DNA of 44,035 nt, taken from IMG/VR virus record IMGVR_UViG_3300022745_000061, positions 1-44,035 of that record. The stretch is one strand, 5' to 3'. Position numbers and translations under genes: made by a program. This document shows positions 20,598-30,689 of the stretch, piece after piece (the stretch's first letter is position 1; every line of letters starts with the position of its first letter). The DNA comes from a virus. The notes below the pieces were generated by a model that did no database searches, was not told the DNA's origin, and saw only the letters and a program-made list of their open reading frames with translations.

Positions 20598-23500
20598 CTA
20601 GCCTCCGTAACGAGCCTGACGCTCCGTACGGAGCTGCTGGTATGGGTTACCTGACTGCTTGCCCTGGTACTTCCGTCGCATCTTCTCCAGCATCTGCTCA
20701 TACTGAGTGTTGGTGCGGAGAGGAACGCCGAGGAAGGACATCCAGGAGGACACAAGGCGGGTGTCGTCCTTGGAAGCACCGCCACCAAGGCGGCGCAAAC
20801 GCCCGAGCAGCGGCAAGTACTGCTCGACCGTGTACTGGTCCCTGTCGCTGATCTTGCCCTTGCCGTCGATGAGGCCGACGGCCTTCAGACCCTGGTAGAG
20901 ACCAGGCGTCTGCTTCCACAGCTCTGGGGCATCGTACTTCTTGTCCGTGAACGGGATGCCCTTGAAGAACTGCTTGTTCATCATGCGCTCAGCGGGCGTC
21001 TTCAGGAGCGGCGTCACCATCGAGGCGTAACCCTCAAGCGCCGACGGGTAGGTCCCAGGACGGGACAGGTCGACGTTTGTGGGATCGGGCAGCGCCTGCT
21101 GCACCGTCGAAGTGAACGGCAGGTCAGGCGTCAAGTACACGTCACCACCACCGAAGTTGAACGGCGTGTGGATTCCGAAGCCCTCGTTGAGGAAGTACTG
21201 CGGGACGACACCTTCAGGGGTCGTGCCCAGCTCGATCTCCTGCTTGGCCTGCCAGTACCTGGCGTACTTGCCAGGAGCCTGCAGGTACATCTCCATCTGC
21301 AGCGGCAGGTTGTGGCGAGTCCACGTGTAGAACGGGATGATGCGCTTGACGGTGCCCCGCTCGAACTTGGACAGATCCTGGTAGTCGAAGTGGTAACGGA
21401 CCATGTCCGACACCGCTTCGTCCAGCGACTTGCCCTTGAGGAGGCGGTCGTAGACCAACGGTCCACGCAGGTTCTCCTCGACCTTCGCACCGAACTTGCG
21501 GTTGGCAGTCAGCCACTCAAAGTTCTTCGAGAGTGGGTTGGCACGCTGCATCGCAGACGCAGTCTCCATACCACCGACCTCGAACGCCGAGTACTGAGCA
21601 GATCCCACAACAGGGATCGCCTGCGCCATCAGCTCGCGCTCAGGACCCGTGAGGGTGCCAGCCTCGAACGCACGCTTGTCCAACATCCACTTGCGGTAGA
21701 TACCAGGCTGCACGTCAGCGAGGTAGTTGTTGAACATCCCGCCCATGTAGTTGCGCACGTGGAAGCCAGGAGTGGCAAGCTGCCACGCCTTGATGTAGTT
21801 CAGCGCCTTGTCGTAGTACTTCAAGAACTGACGGACGCCGTCAGGCGTCGTGATCTTCGACGTGGCGTTGAGGATGTCAGCGATGTCGTTCGGCGCGGCC
21901 AGTGACGGGTCCGCCTTGAGGCGGGCCATGCTCTTGTTGATCTCGTCACGTAGCGCAGTCTTGAACTGCGGCGTGTTGAGGTCTGCAGCGGTGTTGCGGA
22001 ACTGCGCCCGACGGGTCAGGAGCTGATCCATCTGGTCGAGCGCGTCCTTGGCGTCCGCCTGGAACTGCATCGACCGACGTGCAAAGCCATCGGCCTCCTG
22101 CCGAGCGGCCTCGTAAATCTTGAGCCTGTCCTCAATCCAGGTGGTGTCCCAGCCCTTGGCCTGGTACTGCGCCAGCTTGCGCTGGGCGTCGTTGTAGCCG
22201 ACCTCCAGGCCCTTCAGGTCGTTGCCGAGCGACGTGTACGCTCCAGCGACCTCTCCAGGGTGCTGAGGCCCCTGCGGGGGTCCACCACCCATTCCACCAC
22301 CAGGCGGCTGTGCGGGGCCTCCAGGGCCTCCTGCGCCGCCTCCAGTGTCAATACGGTCAAGAGCCTGGTTGACAGGGTTGTTGGGGTCGTTGATTCCCGC
22401 TGCAGCGTCGGCAGCGTAGGGGTCCTGGGCCACCTGGCCCATGTCCGCCTGAGCGGGGGGCTGAACGCCGCCCGCCTGGCCCTGGTCGATGCTGTCGAGA
22501 ATGCCGTTGACACGGTCGTTTGACTGGATACCAGCGTTCGCATCCGCAGCAAACGCATCATACGCGCCCGTTGCCTGGTCGGCAGCCGCCTGAGCCTCGA
22601 TCGTGCGTTGCGAGCGATACAGCGAAGCGCCGACGTTATCGTACGCGGCCTGAGCCGCCTCCTTCGTGGCGGGCTCGATGACGTGCTCGCCCGTCTGTGC
22701 CGAAGCGTGACGGAGCGGCGGGATGCCCTCAGCAGCCCGAGCGATTGTCTTCTGCGTCTCAGTCTGCAGTTCAGTGAGCGCACGCATCGCCTCTTCGTCG
22801 GTCATCGTGCCCGACTTGATGCGCTCCTCCAGCGCCATGCGGCGCATCTTGAGGTTGTCCGTCGCCGCCGCAGTCTCCTTCTGCACGGTAGCGACATGCT
22901 CCGCCGAGTTGGCGTCGTTCCAGTACTGCTGGTCGTGCCACGCCTCACGGTTGTAGTCTCCGCCAGGCGGAACGTCCTGAGTGATCGCAGGCTCCGAGGG
23001 AGCCACATCGGCAGCACCCGCAGCAGCATCACGCGGGTAGGACACATCAGCCCAATCGGGCGGAAGCGTGATACCCACATCACCAGCATCACGAGCGGCC
23101 TTCTGACCAGCTTGCACCACCGACTCAGGCACGTCCACCTTGTAGACGATGCCGTCAGCGCCAGCGAAGTTGTTAGCGTACTTCTCGGAAGCGTAGAAGT
23201 GAACACCACGAGCAGCGTTCGCCTGCGTGGAAGGCTCGCCACGGTACAACGTGACCGTGGACTCGTTCGGGTAATCAGCCAGCTTGGCGGTGTTCGCCTC
23301 GGGCGAACCGCCCACAGCGGGAGCCTGGAAGTCCTTCAGGATGTTGTCGACCTGCGACTGCAGGTCACCCGTCGGACCAGAACCCTTCAGGTTCATGTCC
23401 GCCAGTGCAGCGTCACGGATACCCGCACGCTGCTGCACGGCGGCGGCGTTGTCCGCACCGCCAGTCAGCTCGTGCAACATGTCGAGCGGGTGAACGTCAG

Positions 23501-26432
23501 TCTCAGCGTTCAACGGCGCACGACCCAGCTCGGTCTTCACCTGGTCAAGAGCGTTGCTCGACTTCGCAGCAAGCAGACGCAGGTTCTGGTGATCCAGCTT
23601 CTCCAACTGAGCGTTCAGCTTGTCAGCCTCACGACGGATCTTCTCGGCACGGGGAAGGTTTCCGCCCTTCGACTTCACGCCGCCGTCAGCGATGTCTTTC
23701 TGCAGCGTGTCCGCAAAGTTGTTGCGGAGCGCCTGCATCTCCTCCTCGGAAAGTGAATCGAACGCGTTGCCCGTCGGGGATGCTGCACGCAGCTCTTCCA
23801 ACCGACCGAACACGTCGGCAGCCGTAGCCATCGGCTTGCCCGTCTCGGCGGCAACCGAGCCGAGAGCGTTCTTCTCAGCGACAGCATCAATCGCGTCATT
23901 CGCGTTGATGCCCAGGTCATCCAAAACCTTCTGGAACTTGGCCATCGCCTCCGCGCGCTGCGCCATCGGAGCGTTCATCGCCGCCTCAGCGGCGCTCAGA
24001 ACCTCAGGCGGCAACGCCTGCTTCGCAGCAGCCGACGCCTGCGGGTTCACGTCGATGCCCGCAGCTTCCTGTGCCTTCAAGTCAGCAAGACGCTGGGCCT
24101 CAGTACGCTGCTCTGCAGCGGTACCCTGAACCTCGGCTTCCCTCAGCTTCGCTTCCCACTCAGCGGGGAGACCACCGAGCCCCTGGTCGTCCTTGACGCC
24201 AGCGACCTTAGGCGCATTCTGGTCAAGACCATAGCCGCTGAGTCCCTGGAAGTCCTCGGGCGAGGCGACGGAAGCACCGCTGACGGTCTGCGCACCGCCC
24301 GTACCACCAAGGTCCATGAACTGCTGAGCCGACACGTCAGCCGCCTGAGCGCTTCCACGAACCTCTGCGTCCTTCGCAAGAGCGTCCATTGCGTCGGCGT
24401 AGCCCTTGGCTTCCTTGGAAGCAGCCTCGGCGGTGTGCGCTCCCTTCGACGCCTCTTCAGCAATCGCAAGCGCCTTCGCCGCACGCTTTGCAGCGTTGCG
24501 GCCGATCACGCCACCCTTCTGGATGTAGGAAGGCACAGCAATGCCCTGCTCTTCCAGACGCTTGACGATCTCCGCAGTGCGGACGCGATCTGTCAATGCC
24601 TCCACATAGTGCGGAAGCACCTTGTTGATGTTCTTCTCGTAGTAACCCTTCGGGAGGTTGGGCAGTTCACGGGACGCCCACTCCTCGACGGCCTTACGGA
24701 TGCCAGCCTCGTCAGTGACATCGAGCTTCTGACCAGTGCCCTGCTCGATCTTCTGCACCAACTCCTCGTTGATGCGACCCTTCTCGAACGTGGCCTTGCC
24801 GCCGAGTCCGCCGATATCGCCCTTCGCTCCACGGGCAGCCTTGGCCTCATCGGTAAGCCAACGAGGGAAGTAGTTCTCACGCTGAGCGATAGGCACACCG
24901 TTTGCTTCGGCGGTACGGTGCAGCTCGCGCAGGTAGTCCTTGATCTCCTGAGCACCCTTGACGCCGTCGAAGTTGCCCGTTTCGATAGCGTGGATGACGG
25001 CCTCGTGGTCTTGGCCCGCCAACAGCGGGTGGATGCGCTTCGTGTACACATCCATCGCACGCTCACCGACATCGGTGCTCTTGCTGACGGTCTCGCCACC
25101 GATCTGAGCGTCAGGGAGCAGGCGCAGGCCCGCTTCCTTGCGGGCGTTCGCCGTCTTCATGATCTCGTTCAGACGAAGCTGACGCCCAACGGCAGCCTCA
25201 TCGCCCGCCTTGATGGCATCACGCAGACCCTGCTTGGCTTCAGAGCCGCCGAGCTTCTCGGCAATGGCTTGAGCGGCCTTGTTGTCGAGCGTGCCCGCCT
25301 TGACGCCACGAAGTGCGGCAGTCACCTTGTCGGTGATGCCCTTAGGAACAATCGTCAATTCGGTTGCCGTGCCACGAGGGTTCAGAACACGACCCGTGCC
25401 AGGCACCCGCAGCTTGATGCCACCAGTGGTGCCGAACGCAGCCTTGTACTCTTCGGGCGACAACGTGGAAGCACCATGACCCTTGAGGATCTTGGTGGCC
25501 AACCGCTCGCCTTCGGAACGAGCAGCCGTGCGCTCAGTGGCGTTGATACCCCGCTCCGTGATGTCCTTGGTGGAACGGGTCGCGGCAGCGAGCTTCTCGG
25601 CCCGACGGGCCGCAGCCTCGTTGCCAGACTCCCGAAGACTCTTAGCCATCTGCGTGAGCTTGTCGACCTCTTCAGCCGACTTTCCAACGCGAGACGCCGC
25701 CTCAGCGGCCTGCAGACCACGCTCACCAGAATGCAGAGCCTGGCCCGCAGCACCCTCGACACCCTTCGCAACCTCGCCAGCACCGCCCAGATAGCTGAGA
25801 GGGTCGGTGGCCACGTCTCCAGTGATACCGACAGCACGCCGAACCCAGATGTTCCCCAGCGGGGTATTCATCAGATCGGCCTTCTTCAGGCCACGAGTAA
25901 AGTACTCACCTGAACCTGTGTGCGCAAGCTGGTCGGCACCCAACCCCTCGTTAGCGTGCGTGCCCTTGACCAGATCCTTGCCGACGCCAGTTGCGCCGAG
26001 AGCGTCAGCGGCACCACCGATAGAACCCTTGGCGAGAATCGCAGGGTTCATTACGTTCTGAACAGCATCGACCGTCTTGCCGAAGTCTCTGTCCTGAATC
26101 GACTTGGCAATGTCTGCGATGTGTGAACGAATGTTTGCCGCAGGCACATCGGCCAGCTCAAGTGCGGAACGCACAGGAGCAAAACCAAGCACGTCGGACG
26201 CAGCGCCCTTGACGGTATCAAGAATGCCGTCACCACCGCCGTCGGACTTCTTCTGCTTCTTGGAGCGATCGTACTGCTTCGTCGCCTTGATCGTTGCCCG
26301 TGCCGCTCCCCCACGCGGGCGCGTGGAACCGCCGCCCGTCGGGCGTGGACGGTTGAGGCCATGCTCCTGCCTGTTGGCAGCAGCGGCCATCAAGACCTGG
26401 TTCCAGTCGATTGTGGGTTTGCGGTTCGCCAT
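20598..26432 (-). CDS. 1944-aa polyvalent virion (ejection-type) protein
   Basis: The largest gene. The N terminus is basic (1-65). Then come a GDVATDPLSYLGG segment (about 204-216), a helical region with ENYFPRWLTDE near 520, a region near 1050-1100 with YRGEP, GVHFYASEKYA and a strand (YKVDVPE) resembling an ADP-ribosyltransferase-like fold, a Gly/Pro-rich repeat segment (about 1280-1395), and a C-terminal part with TPGFHVRNYMGGMF (about 1553-1566) and IPFYTWTRHNLPLQ (about 1695-1708). These last motifs occur in large polyvalent and internal virion proteins. It is probably carried in the head and ejected with DNA; an enzymatic role on host proteins is possible but unproven. Confidence 0.75.
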   Translation of the reverse strand: MANRKPTIDWNQVLMAAAANRQEHGLNRPRPTGGGSTRPRGGAARATIKATKQYDRSKKQKKSDGGGDGILDTVKGAASDVLGFAPVRSALELADVPAANIRSHIADIAKSIQDRDFGKTVDAVQNVMNPAILAKGSIGGAADALGATGVGKDLVKGTHANEGLGADQLAHTGSGEYFTRGLKKADLMNTPLGNIWVRRAVGITGDVATDPLSYLGGAGEVAKGVEGAAGQALHSGERGLQAAEAASRVGKSAEEVDKLTQMAKSLRESGNEAAARRAEKLAAATRSTKDITERGINATERTAARSEGERLATKILKGHGASTLSPEEYKAAFGTTGGIKLRVPGTGRVLNPRGTATELTIVPKGITDKVTAALRGVKAGTLDNKAAQAIAEKLGGSEAKQGLRDAIKAGDEAAVGRQLRLNEIMKTANARKEAGLRLLPDAQIGGETVSKSTDVGERAMDVYTKRIHPLLAGQDHEAVIHAIETGNFDGVKGAQEIKDYLRELHRTAEANGVPIAQRENYFPRWLTDEAKAARGAKGDIGGLGGKATFEKGRINEELVQKIEQGTGQKLDVTDEAGIRKAVEEWASRELPNLPKGYYEKNINKVLPHYVEALTDRVRTAEIVKRLEEQGIAVPSYIQKGGVIGRNAAKRAAKALAIAEEASKGAHTAEAASKEAKGYADAMDALAKDAEVRGSAQAADVSAQQFMDLGGTGGAQTVSGASVASPEDFQGLSGYGLDQNAPKVAGVKDDQGLGGLPAEWEAKLREAEVQGTAAEQRTEAQRLADLKAQEAAGIDVNPQASAAAKQALPPEVLSAAEAAMNAPMAQRAEAMAKFQKVLDDLGINANDAIDAVAEKNALGSVAAETGKPMATAADVFGRLEELRAASPTGNAFDSLSEEEMQALRNNFADTLQKDIADGGVKSKGGNLPRAEKIRREADKLNAQLEKLDHQNLRLLAAKSSNALDQVKTELGRAPLNAETDVHPLDMLHELTGGADNAAAVQQRAGIRDAALADMNLKGSGPTGDLQSQVDNILKDFQAPAVGGSPEANTAKLADYPNESTVTLYRGEPSTQANAARGVHFYASEKYANNFAGADGIVYKVDVPESVVQAGQKAARDAGDVGITLPPDWADVSYPRDAAAGAADVAPSEPAITQDVPPGGDYNREAWHDQQYWNDANSAEHVATVQKETAAATDNLKMRRMALEERIKSGTMTDEEAMRALTELQTETQKTIARAAEGIPPLRHASAQTGEHVIEPATKEAAQAAYDNVGASLYRSQRTIEAQAAADQATGAYDAFAADANAGIQSNDRVNGILDSIDQGQAGGVQPPAQADMGQVAQDPYAADAAAGINDPNNPVNQALDRIDTGGGAGGPGGPAQPPGGGMGGGPPQGPQHPGEVAGAYTSLGNDLKGLEVGYNDAQRKLAQYQAKGWDTTWIEDRLKIYEAARQEADGFARRSMQFQADAKDALDQMDQLLTRRAQFRNTAADLNTPQFKTALRDEINKSMARLKADPSLAAPNDIADILNATSKITTPDGVRQFLKYYDKALNYIKAWQLATPGFHVRNYMGGMFNNYLADVQPGIYRKWMLDKRAFEAGTLTGPERELMAQAIPVVGSAQYSAFEVGGMETASAMQRANPLSKNFEWLTANRKFGAKVEENLRGPLVYDRLLKGKSLDEAVSDMVRYHFDYQDLSKFERGTVKRIIPFYTWTRHNLPLQMEMYLQAPGKYARYWQAKQEIELGTTPEGVVPQYFLNEGFGIHTPFNFGGGDVYLTPDLPFTSTVQQALPDPTNVDLSRPGTYPSALEGYASMVTPLLKTPAERMMNKQFFKGIPFTDKKYDAPELWKQTPGLYQGLKAVGLIDGKGKISDRDQYTVEQYLPLLGRLRRLGGGASKDDTRLVSSWMSFLGVPLRTNTQYEQMLEKMRRKYQGKQSGNPYQQLRTERQARYGG

Positions 26433-27526
26433 CAGTAAGCCTGGTAGTACTTCTGGATGTCACGGTTGGTGGGCTTGCGAGTCCTGCGCTGGCCCGCCTG
26501 ACGGGCCTTGATGTAGCCCTTGATGTAACCAGCGGTGCGGGACGTACCCTTCTTCGCATACCGAGAAAGCAGCGCGTTCGCATTTGCTCCACTGTGGAGC
26601 TGATTCCACACATTATACCGCATGGACTCGTTCTTGTGAGAGAACGGGTTTACGTTACCGAGATACTCGTTGCCATACTGGTTGCGGTAGGTGCCGTAGT
26701 TCTCGCCGTTTGCAAGATCCTGAGCGTAGTTCAGGTCACCCTGAGCGTTGATGCGGGCCTTGTAATCGGACGAAGAACCGCTTCCACCACCCCCGCCGCC
26801 GCCGCCGCCACGGCCGCCACCGCCTCCGCCACCGCCACCACCGCTGGCAGCGCTAAGCGCAGCGGTCTTCTGGGCGGCAAGGTCCGACAAGTACCCTTGT
26901 AGGAGCTGTGCCTGGCCCATCTGACGGTCAGCGAAGTTGCCCATCTGGCCCTGGGCAACCTGCCCGAGGTAAGCGTTCTGGCGAGCGGCAGCATCCCGCA
27001 GCGCCGCGGTCTCAGTGTTGTTCATCTGCTGGACGGGAGCCTGTGAGAACCCCTGCGCAGCAAGATCCTTGTTGGCAACTGCAGCCTGCTGCGACTGCGC
27101 CTGCATCGCACCGCCCATGTCGGAGCGAATGCCAGCCTGCAGGCCGTTTACAGCCTGCGAGTACTGGTCCTGAATCGCCTTGAGACGCGCAGCGGTCTCG
27201 GCGTCGATCTGCTTGACCTCACCGACCCGAGCGTTGTAGTCGTTGTTGACCTGATTCGTGTAAGCAGCAGCCGAACCGCCGCCTCCGCCGCCGTAGCCGT
27301 AGCTACCACCGCCGAGCGTGTCGCCAGACCCGCCCGACGCCTCAGCCGCAGCCTTGAGCAGCGCCATGCGCTGAGCCGCAGCAATCTGAGCAGCGTTCGA
27401 CGCTCCGTTGACTCCACGCATCACGTCGCCCCAGAAACCGCTCTGAGGCTTGGGCTGACGGTTGGTGGGCACCGACCGCATCGGGCCGTCGTAGCGGCCC
27501 CGAGGCTTCACCCTACGAGTGCTCAC
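26432..27526 (-). CDS. Gly/Gln/Ala-rich internal virion protein
   Basis: A 364-aa low-complexity protein: a basic N terminus (1-30), helical Ala/Gln-rich coiled-coil regions (about 88-225), a long polyglycine stretch (about 228-250) and a very basic C terminus (about 320-364, RRTRKPTNRD). It lies between other ejection-type genes in the late operon. Small Gln/Ala-rich internal proteins are typical companions of large podovirus ejection proteins. It overlaps the 1944-aa gene by one base. Confidence 0.65.
   Translation of the reverse strand: MSTRRVKPRGRYDGPMRSVPTNRQPKPQSGFWGDVMRGVNGASNAAQIAAAQRMALLKAAAEASGGSGDTLGGGSYGYGGGGGGSAAAYTNQVNNDYNARVGEVKQIDAETAARLKAIQDQYSQAVNGLQAGIRSDMGGAMQAQSQQAAVANKDLAAQGFSQAPVQQMNNTETAALRDAAARQNAYLGQVAQGQMGNFADRQMGQAQLLQGYLSDLAAQKTAALSAASGGGGGGGGGGRGGGGGGGGGSGSSSDYKARINAQGDLNYAQDLANGENYGTYRNQYGNEYLGNVNPFSHKNESMRYNVWNQLHSGANANALLSRYAKKGTSRTAGYIKGYIKARQAGQRRTRKPTNRDIQKYYQAY
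26781..26843 (+). repeat. Simple CCGCCN repeat
   Basis: A run of CCG/CCA/CCT triplets on the plus strand encoding the polyglycine stretch of the minus-strand internal protein. Length may vary between isolates or sequence reads. Confidence 0.75.
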
Positions 27527-27957
27527 TGGATACTCCTAAGCTGCGCAGCAAGCGCTGCACGACGCATCGCTTCCTGCTGCCCGACATCGGACATCTGATT
27601 CGAGTACTGCTGGTTTGCGTTAGCGTCGTTGATGTTCAACTGTCCCAGCATCTGCTGGTACTTGCGCTGCATGTCGCCGTACGCCTGCGTGCGCTGAGTG
27701 TTGAAGTCCTGAAGGCCCTGGCCGTAAATGCCCGAACCGTACATGCCACGGGCAATGTACTGCCCTGGTAGGCGATTACGAGCCTGCTTGAACTGGTTGC
27801 CCAACTGCAACATCTCTGCCGCTTGGTTCGCCTTGTAGTTTCCGCGAGTGAAGTTGGTCTGAGCAAGCGAGTTGCCCAACTGCTGTGTGGCGTTACGACG
27901 CCTCACACCCCACTGAAACTGCTCTTGAGCCGACGGGCTGTAATCTGTAGCTGCCAT
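27523..27957 (-). CDS. Gln/Asn-rich internal virion protein
   Basis: A 144-aa helical protein rich in Gln, Asn, Ala and Arg (RGNYKANQAAEMLQLGNQ, QRKYQQMLGQLN). Composition and position match small ejection or internal head proteins encoded before the large ejection protein. It overlaps the next gene by 4 bases. Confidence 0.6.
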   Translation of the reverse strand: MAATDYSPSAQEQFQWGVRRRNATQQLGNSLAQTNFTRGNYKANQAAEMLQLGNQFKQARNRLPGQYIARGMYGSGIYGQGLQDFNTQRTQAYGDMQRKYQQMLGQLNINDANANQQYSNQMSDVGQQEAMRRAALAAQLRSIQ

Positions 27958-28403
27958 TATACATCACTCGCTGAAGTGTCAGCACGGAAACTTACATGGA
28001 TGAAAAGCGTAGCTGCAATGTCTGCAGCGGTACCAGCGCTTACCCTCACGTTACCGTTCGGAAGAACAAACTGCTTTGCAACAGTGCCAGTGCTTGTCGC
28101 GGAAACAAACCCAATCTGGATGTCGGGTCGATATCCGACAGGCAGAGTAAACACCGTCTCGGGCACAGCCACCGCCGCACCTTTCTTCACTCCACCGTTG
28201 ATGTGAACCACGCCGAACGGGTCCTTGTAGTACCGCAAGGTGTTGTTGGCATCAAAATCAGACCAGTTCGCAGCGTACACGGCCTCGCTCGCTGGAGCGC
28301 TCACAGTCGAACCCGCAGCCAGCACCGTGCGCCAGTCGGGAACAGCGATCATCAGCTTATCGCCGTTGATCCTGTGTGCCATCTTCAGCCAGCGGGGGGT
28401 CAT
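27957..28403 (-). CDS. Tail-fibre-type beta-sandwich protein
   Basis: A 148-aa protein. After a short N terminus, the segment NTLRYYKDPFGVVHINGGVK (about 50-69), then VFTLPVGYRP, is the recurring signature of small tail-fibre or receptor-binding domains of phages. It could mediate host attachment as a head- or tail-bound fibre tip. The ATG at 28403 is used because the open frame upstream reads through the previous gene in an unlikely Arg-rich translation. Confidence 0.7.
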   Translation of the reverse strand: MTPRWLKMAHRINGDKLMIAVPDWRTVLAAGSTVSAPASEAVYAANWSDFDANNTLRYYKDPFGVVHINGGVKKGAAVAVPETVFTLPVGYRPDIQIGFVSATSTGTVAKQFVLPNGNVRVSAGTAADIAATLFIHVSFRADTSASDV

Positions 28404-28404
28404 G

Positions 28405-29025
28405 CTAGAGGCCCACCGTCTTGAACGCGTCGTACATGATCGCAGCCTCGGACGCCTGCCCGAAACTGATCGCACCCGAAGTCTGGTAGTGCTGCAGGCG
28501 GATGCGGACAATACCCGAAGGCGTGCCCGCAAGGCGCACGAACGGAGCGAAGCTGTAGAACTCTCCAGAACGGATCGTGGCGTACTGCACCGTCGACCAC
28601 GTGAAGTCAGCGTCCGCGGTCGAACCAGTCATGTTGATGCCGATACGGGCGCGGTAAGGCACCGTGCCAGCGCCACCAACCTGCGTCACCGAACCCCATG
28701 CCTCAACCACAATCGCCTTGCCAGGGTTAGCAAAGCTCAGAGTGTCAATCGTCTGGAACGTGTCGTTCGCAGTCAGAACATGCGACGAAGTCGCGTAGTT
28801 CGATGTGCGACCAACCAGCCCATCAACGTAGGTTTTGTTCGTAAGGTGGTTGCCCGACGACGGAGCGGTCGAACACGACAGCGCAGCACTCAGCGAGATG
28901 GTCGCATCAGCAACAATGCAATTGGTGTTGATGTAGCTGACGAGCGCGTTGAAGTTCGCACTGACCTGCGGCCCGTCGTTCACGTTACCATTGGTAAACG
29001 TGTTCGGAACGGAAACGGTACTCAT
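28405..29025 (-). CDS. Tail-fibre-like protein with N-terminal attachment segment
   Basis: A 206-aa protein that begins with NTFTNGNVNDGPQVSANFNA, the short segment found at the start of many phage tail fibres, followed by KTYVDGLVG and a beta-rich domain (about 75-206). It probably forms part of a receptor-binding complex with the neighbouring 148-aa protein. The ATG follows AAGAGGATTCGATC and overlaps the preceding gene's stop. Confidence 0.7.
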   Translation of the reverse strand: MSTVSVPNTFTNGNVNDGPQVSANFNALVSYINTNCIVADATISLSAALSCSTAPSSGNHLTNKTYVDGLVGRTSNYATSSHVLTANDTFQTIDTLSFANPGKAIVVEAWGSVTQVGGAGTVPYRARIGINMTGSTADADFTWSTVQYATIRSGEFYSFAPFVRLAGTPSGIVRIRLQHYQTSGAISFGQASEAAIMYDAFKTVGL

Positions 29026-30686
29026 GATCGAATCCTCTTGGGGATGTACTTGAGCGTAATAGCGTTCACGCTCCAGGGAATGTCGCCAGTAGCGGGACCA
29101 GACACCTTCATGGCGATGGCAGTGCCACGCCCGAGCAGGCCACCACGCTCGATGGATTGAGCGGCGGCGTTGATCGCCGTCGACCATGTCCCGCCGCCCC
29201 ACGTCGAGCCGCCCCAGGTTGTGGGAGCGGGCGGACCGACGATGTCCAGGTTGAACGAACGAGTGGGGGCAGTCAAGTCGTAGTCTCGGAAGACATCTGC
29301 AGTCAGCGTCACATCGCTGGCGCTGTCGCACACGATGATCGGGTGCTTCCAACGCTTGACGAGTGCAGCGTTTCCAAGGTCATACCACTTCGTAAACGTC
29401 CACGAAGTGACGCCAGTGTCAACGCCCACGCCACCAGACGCCGACAGGCGGTCCTTGAACCCGCCGTTCAACGTGTGTAGCTTCAACACGAAGCCTGTAG
29501 CCGCGTCAGACACAGCGAACCACTCACGGTCACCCGACGGCGGGTGCAACGTAGTGTAAGCACCCAACGGAAGGTTGTAGCGAGTCCATCCACCACCACG
29601 TCCCAAGCGAGGGTCGAACACGAACGTGATCTTGTTGACGGTGTCGCCACCAAGGGTCAGGCTGACCCAACAACGCTGGTTGACGTAACCGACCGTCGTG
29701 TTGATAACGTAGTTCGGATCAGCAGAAAGCTGGTCGATGGTCGTACCATTCCCATTGGGAGAGGTGATCGGCGTCAGCGGATACCACAAGTCGCGAACCG
29801 AGCTGCCATCGTAAAGCTGCAGCCCATTCGGCCACGAGAAGAAGTAGACGCCCTCGTCGCCCACAGCAATCGCACGCTGATGGACAGCACCGACCTTCCT
29901 GGAGACGTTCTCCAACTGGAAGCTCTGAGCGTCGTACCCTCGCAGTACCCACACGCTGTTGTTCTTGAAGATCACCAGTTCCTTCTGGAACGAAACCATC
30001 CCAGTGATCTCGTCGCCGTCGCCACGACCGACAAAGAACCAGTCGTTGGTGCGGTAGTCTTCCGCACCCTTCGACGCGTGCAAGTCAGAGAACGGGTGCG
30101 AAAAACGCACCCTGTCCCGCTGCATCGTTCCCGCCTCGTTGATGTTGGCGTGAAACAGGTAGTTCAGGTGGTGGCAGATGTACTTTGCCTTCGGCATCTT
30201 GCCGCCAGCAGGTGCAGCGAAGTTGTCGTTATACGCACCGTGGGAGTCGGCCAGTACTGTGGTGGCAGCACCACTCCACTTGAACGCAACCTGCTCAGCG
30301 TTGCGCTGAACGTACAATAGGTCGTGAGCCTGCGCAGCGTTCATGATGCCCGTCGTTGCAAGGGCATCAGGGTTCACTGTGGTGAAGTTGCCGCCAGTTC
30401 CGTAAGCGAAGTCGTTACCCGCTTGCACGCAAATGTGCTTGTAGTTCCCGTCACCAGACGTGAACGTCCACAGGTTCTTCGGCTTGACAGCGGTCGGAGT
30501 AGCGTCGGCAATCGCCGTGAGGTTGATTGCCTGCGCACAGTCCCGACGGCGGAAGCCGCCGTTCGGGTCGAAGTCCACGTTCAAGCAGTCAGTGACCTGC
30601 GAGTCCTGAAGCTGAAACGCATCTGCGTTATAGTTGAGTCCACCCGTGAAATCACGGACAGGGAGAACTTCTACGCGACGAGGCAT
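29022..30686 (-). CDS. Tail nozzle / stabilisation-like protein (T7 gp12 or P22 gp10 type)
   Basis: A 554-aa beta-rich protein. DFTGGLNYNADAFQLQDSQ (about 12-30) and CLNVDFDPNGGFRRRD (about 34-49), then WVLRGYD and an Asp/Gly/Trp-rich propeller-like body, match the proteins that form the lower tail tube or nozzle of podoviruses. It would dock onto the adaptor ring. Order in the operon (adaptor, HNH, nozzle) fits tail assembly. Confidence 0.75.
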   Translation of the reverse strand: MPRRVEVLPVRDFTGGLNYNADAFQLQDSQVTDCLNVDFDPNGGFRRRDCAQAINLTAIADATPTAVKPKNLWTFTSGDGNYKHICVQAGNDFAYGTGGNFTTVNPDALATTGIMNAAQAHDLLYVQRNAEQVAFKWSGAATTVLADSHGAYNDNFAAPAGGKMPKAKYICHHLNYLFHANINEAGTMQRDRVRFSHPFSDLHASKGAEDYRTNDWFFVGRGDGDEITGMVSFQKELVIFKNNSVWVLRGYDAQSFQLENVSRKVGAVHQRAIAVGDEGVYFFSWPNGLQLYDGSSVRDLWYPLTPITSPNGNGTTIDQLSADPNYVINTTVGYVNQRCWVSLTLGGDTVNKITFVFDPRLGRGGGWTRYNLPLGAYTTLHPPSGDREWFAVSDAATGFVLKLHTLNGGFKDRLSASGGVGVDTGVTSWTFTKWYDLGNAALVKRWKHPIIVCDSASDVTLTADVFRDYDLTAPTRSFNLDIVGPPAPTTWGGSTWGGGTWSTAINAAAQSIERGGLLGRGTAIAMKVSGPATGDIPWSVNAITLKYIPKRIRS

Positions 30687-30689
30687 AGG

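Noticed and set aside
22608-23756. A 382-codon open frame on the plus strand
   Set aside because: Also opposite the 1944-aa gene, Arg/Val/Leu-rich with no recognisable domain; a shadow of the real minus-strand gene.
24435-25913. A 492-codon open frame on the plus strand
   Set aside because: It lies wholly opposite the 1944-aa gene, whose GC-rich codons leave few stops on the other strand. Its translation is Leu/Arg-rich without domains or a good start site, so it is a shadow.
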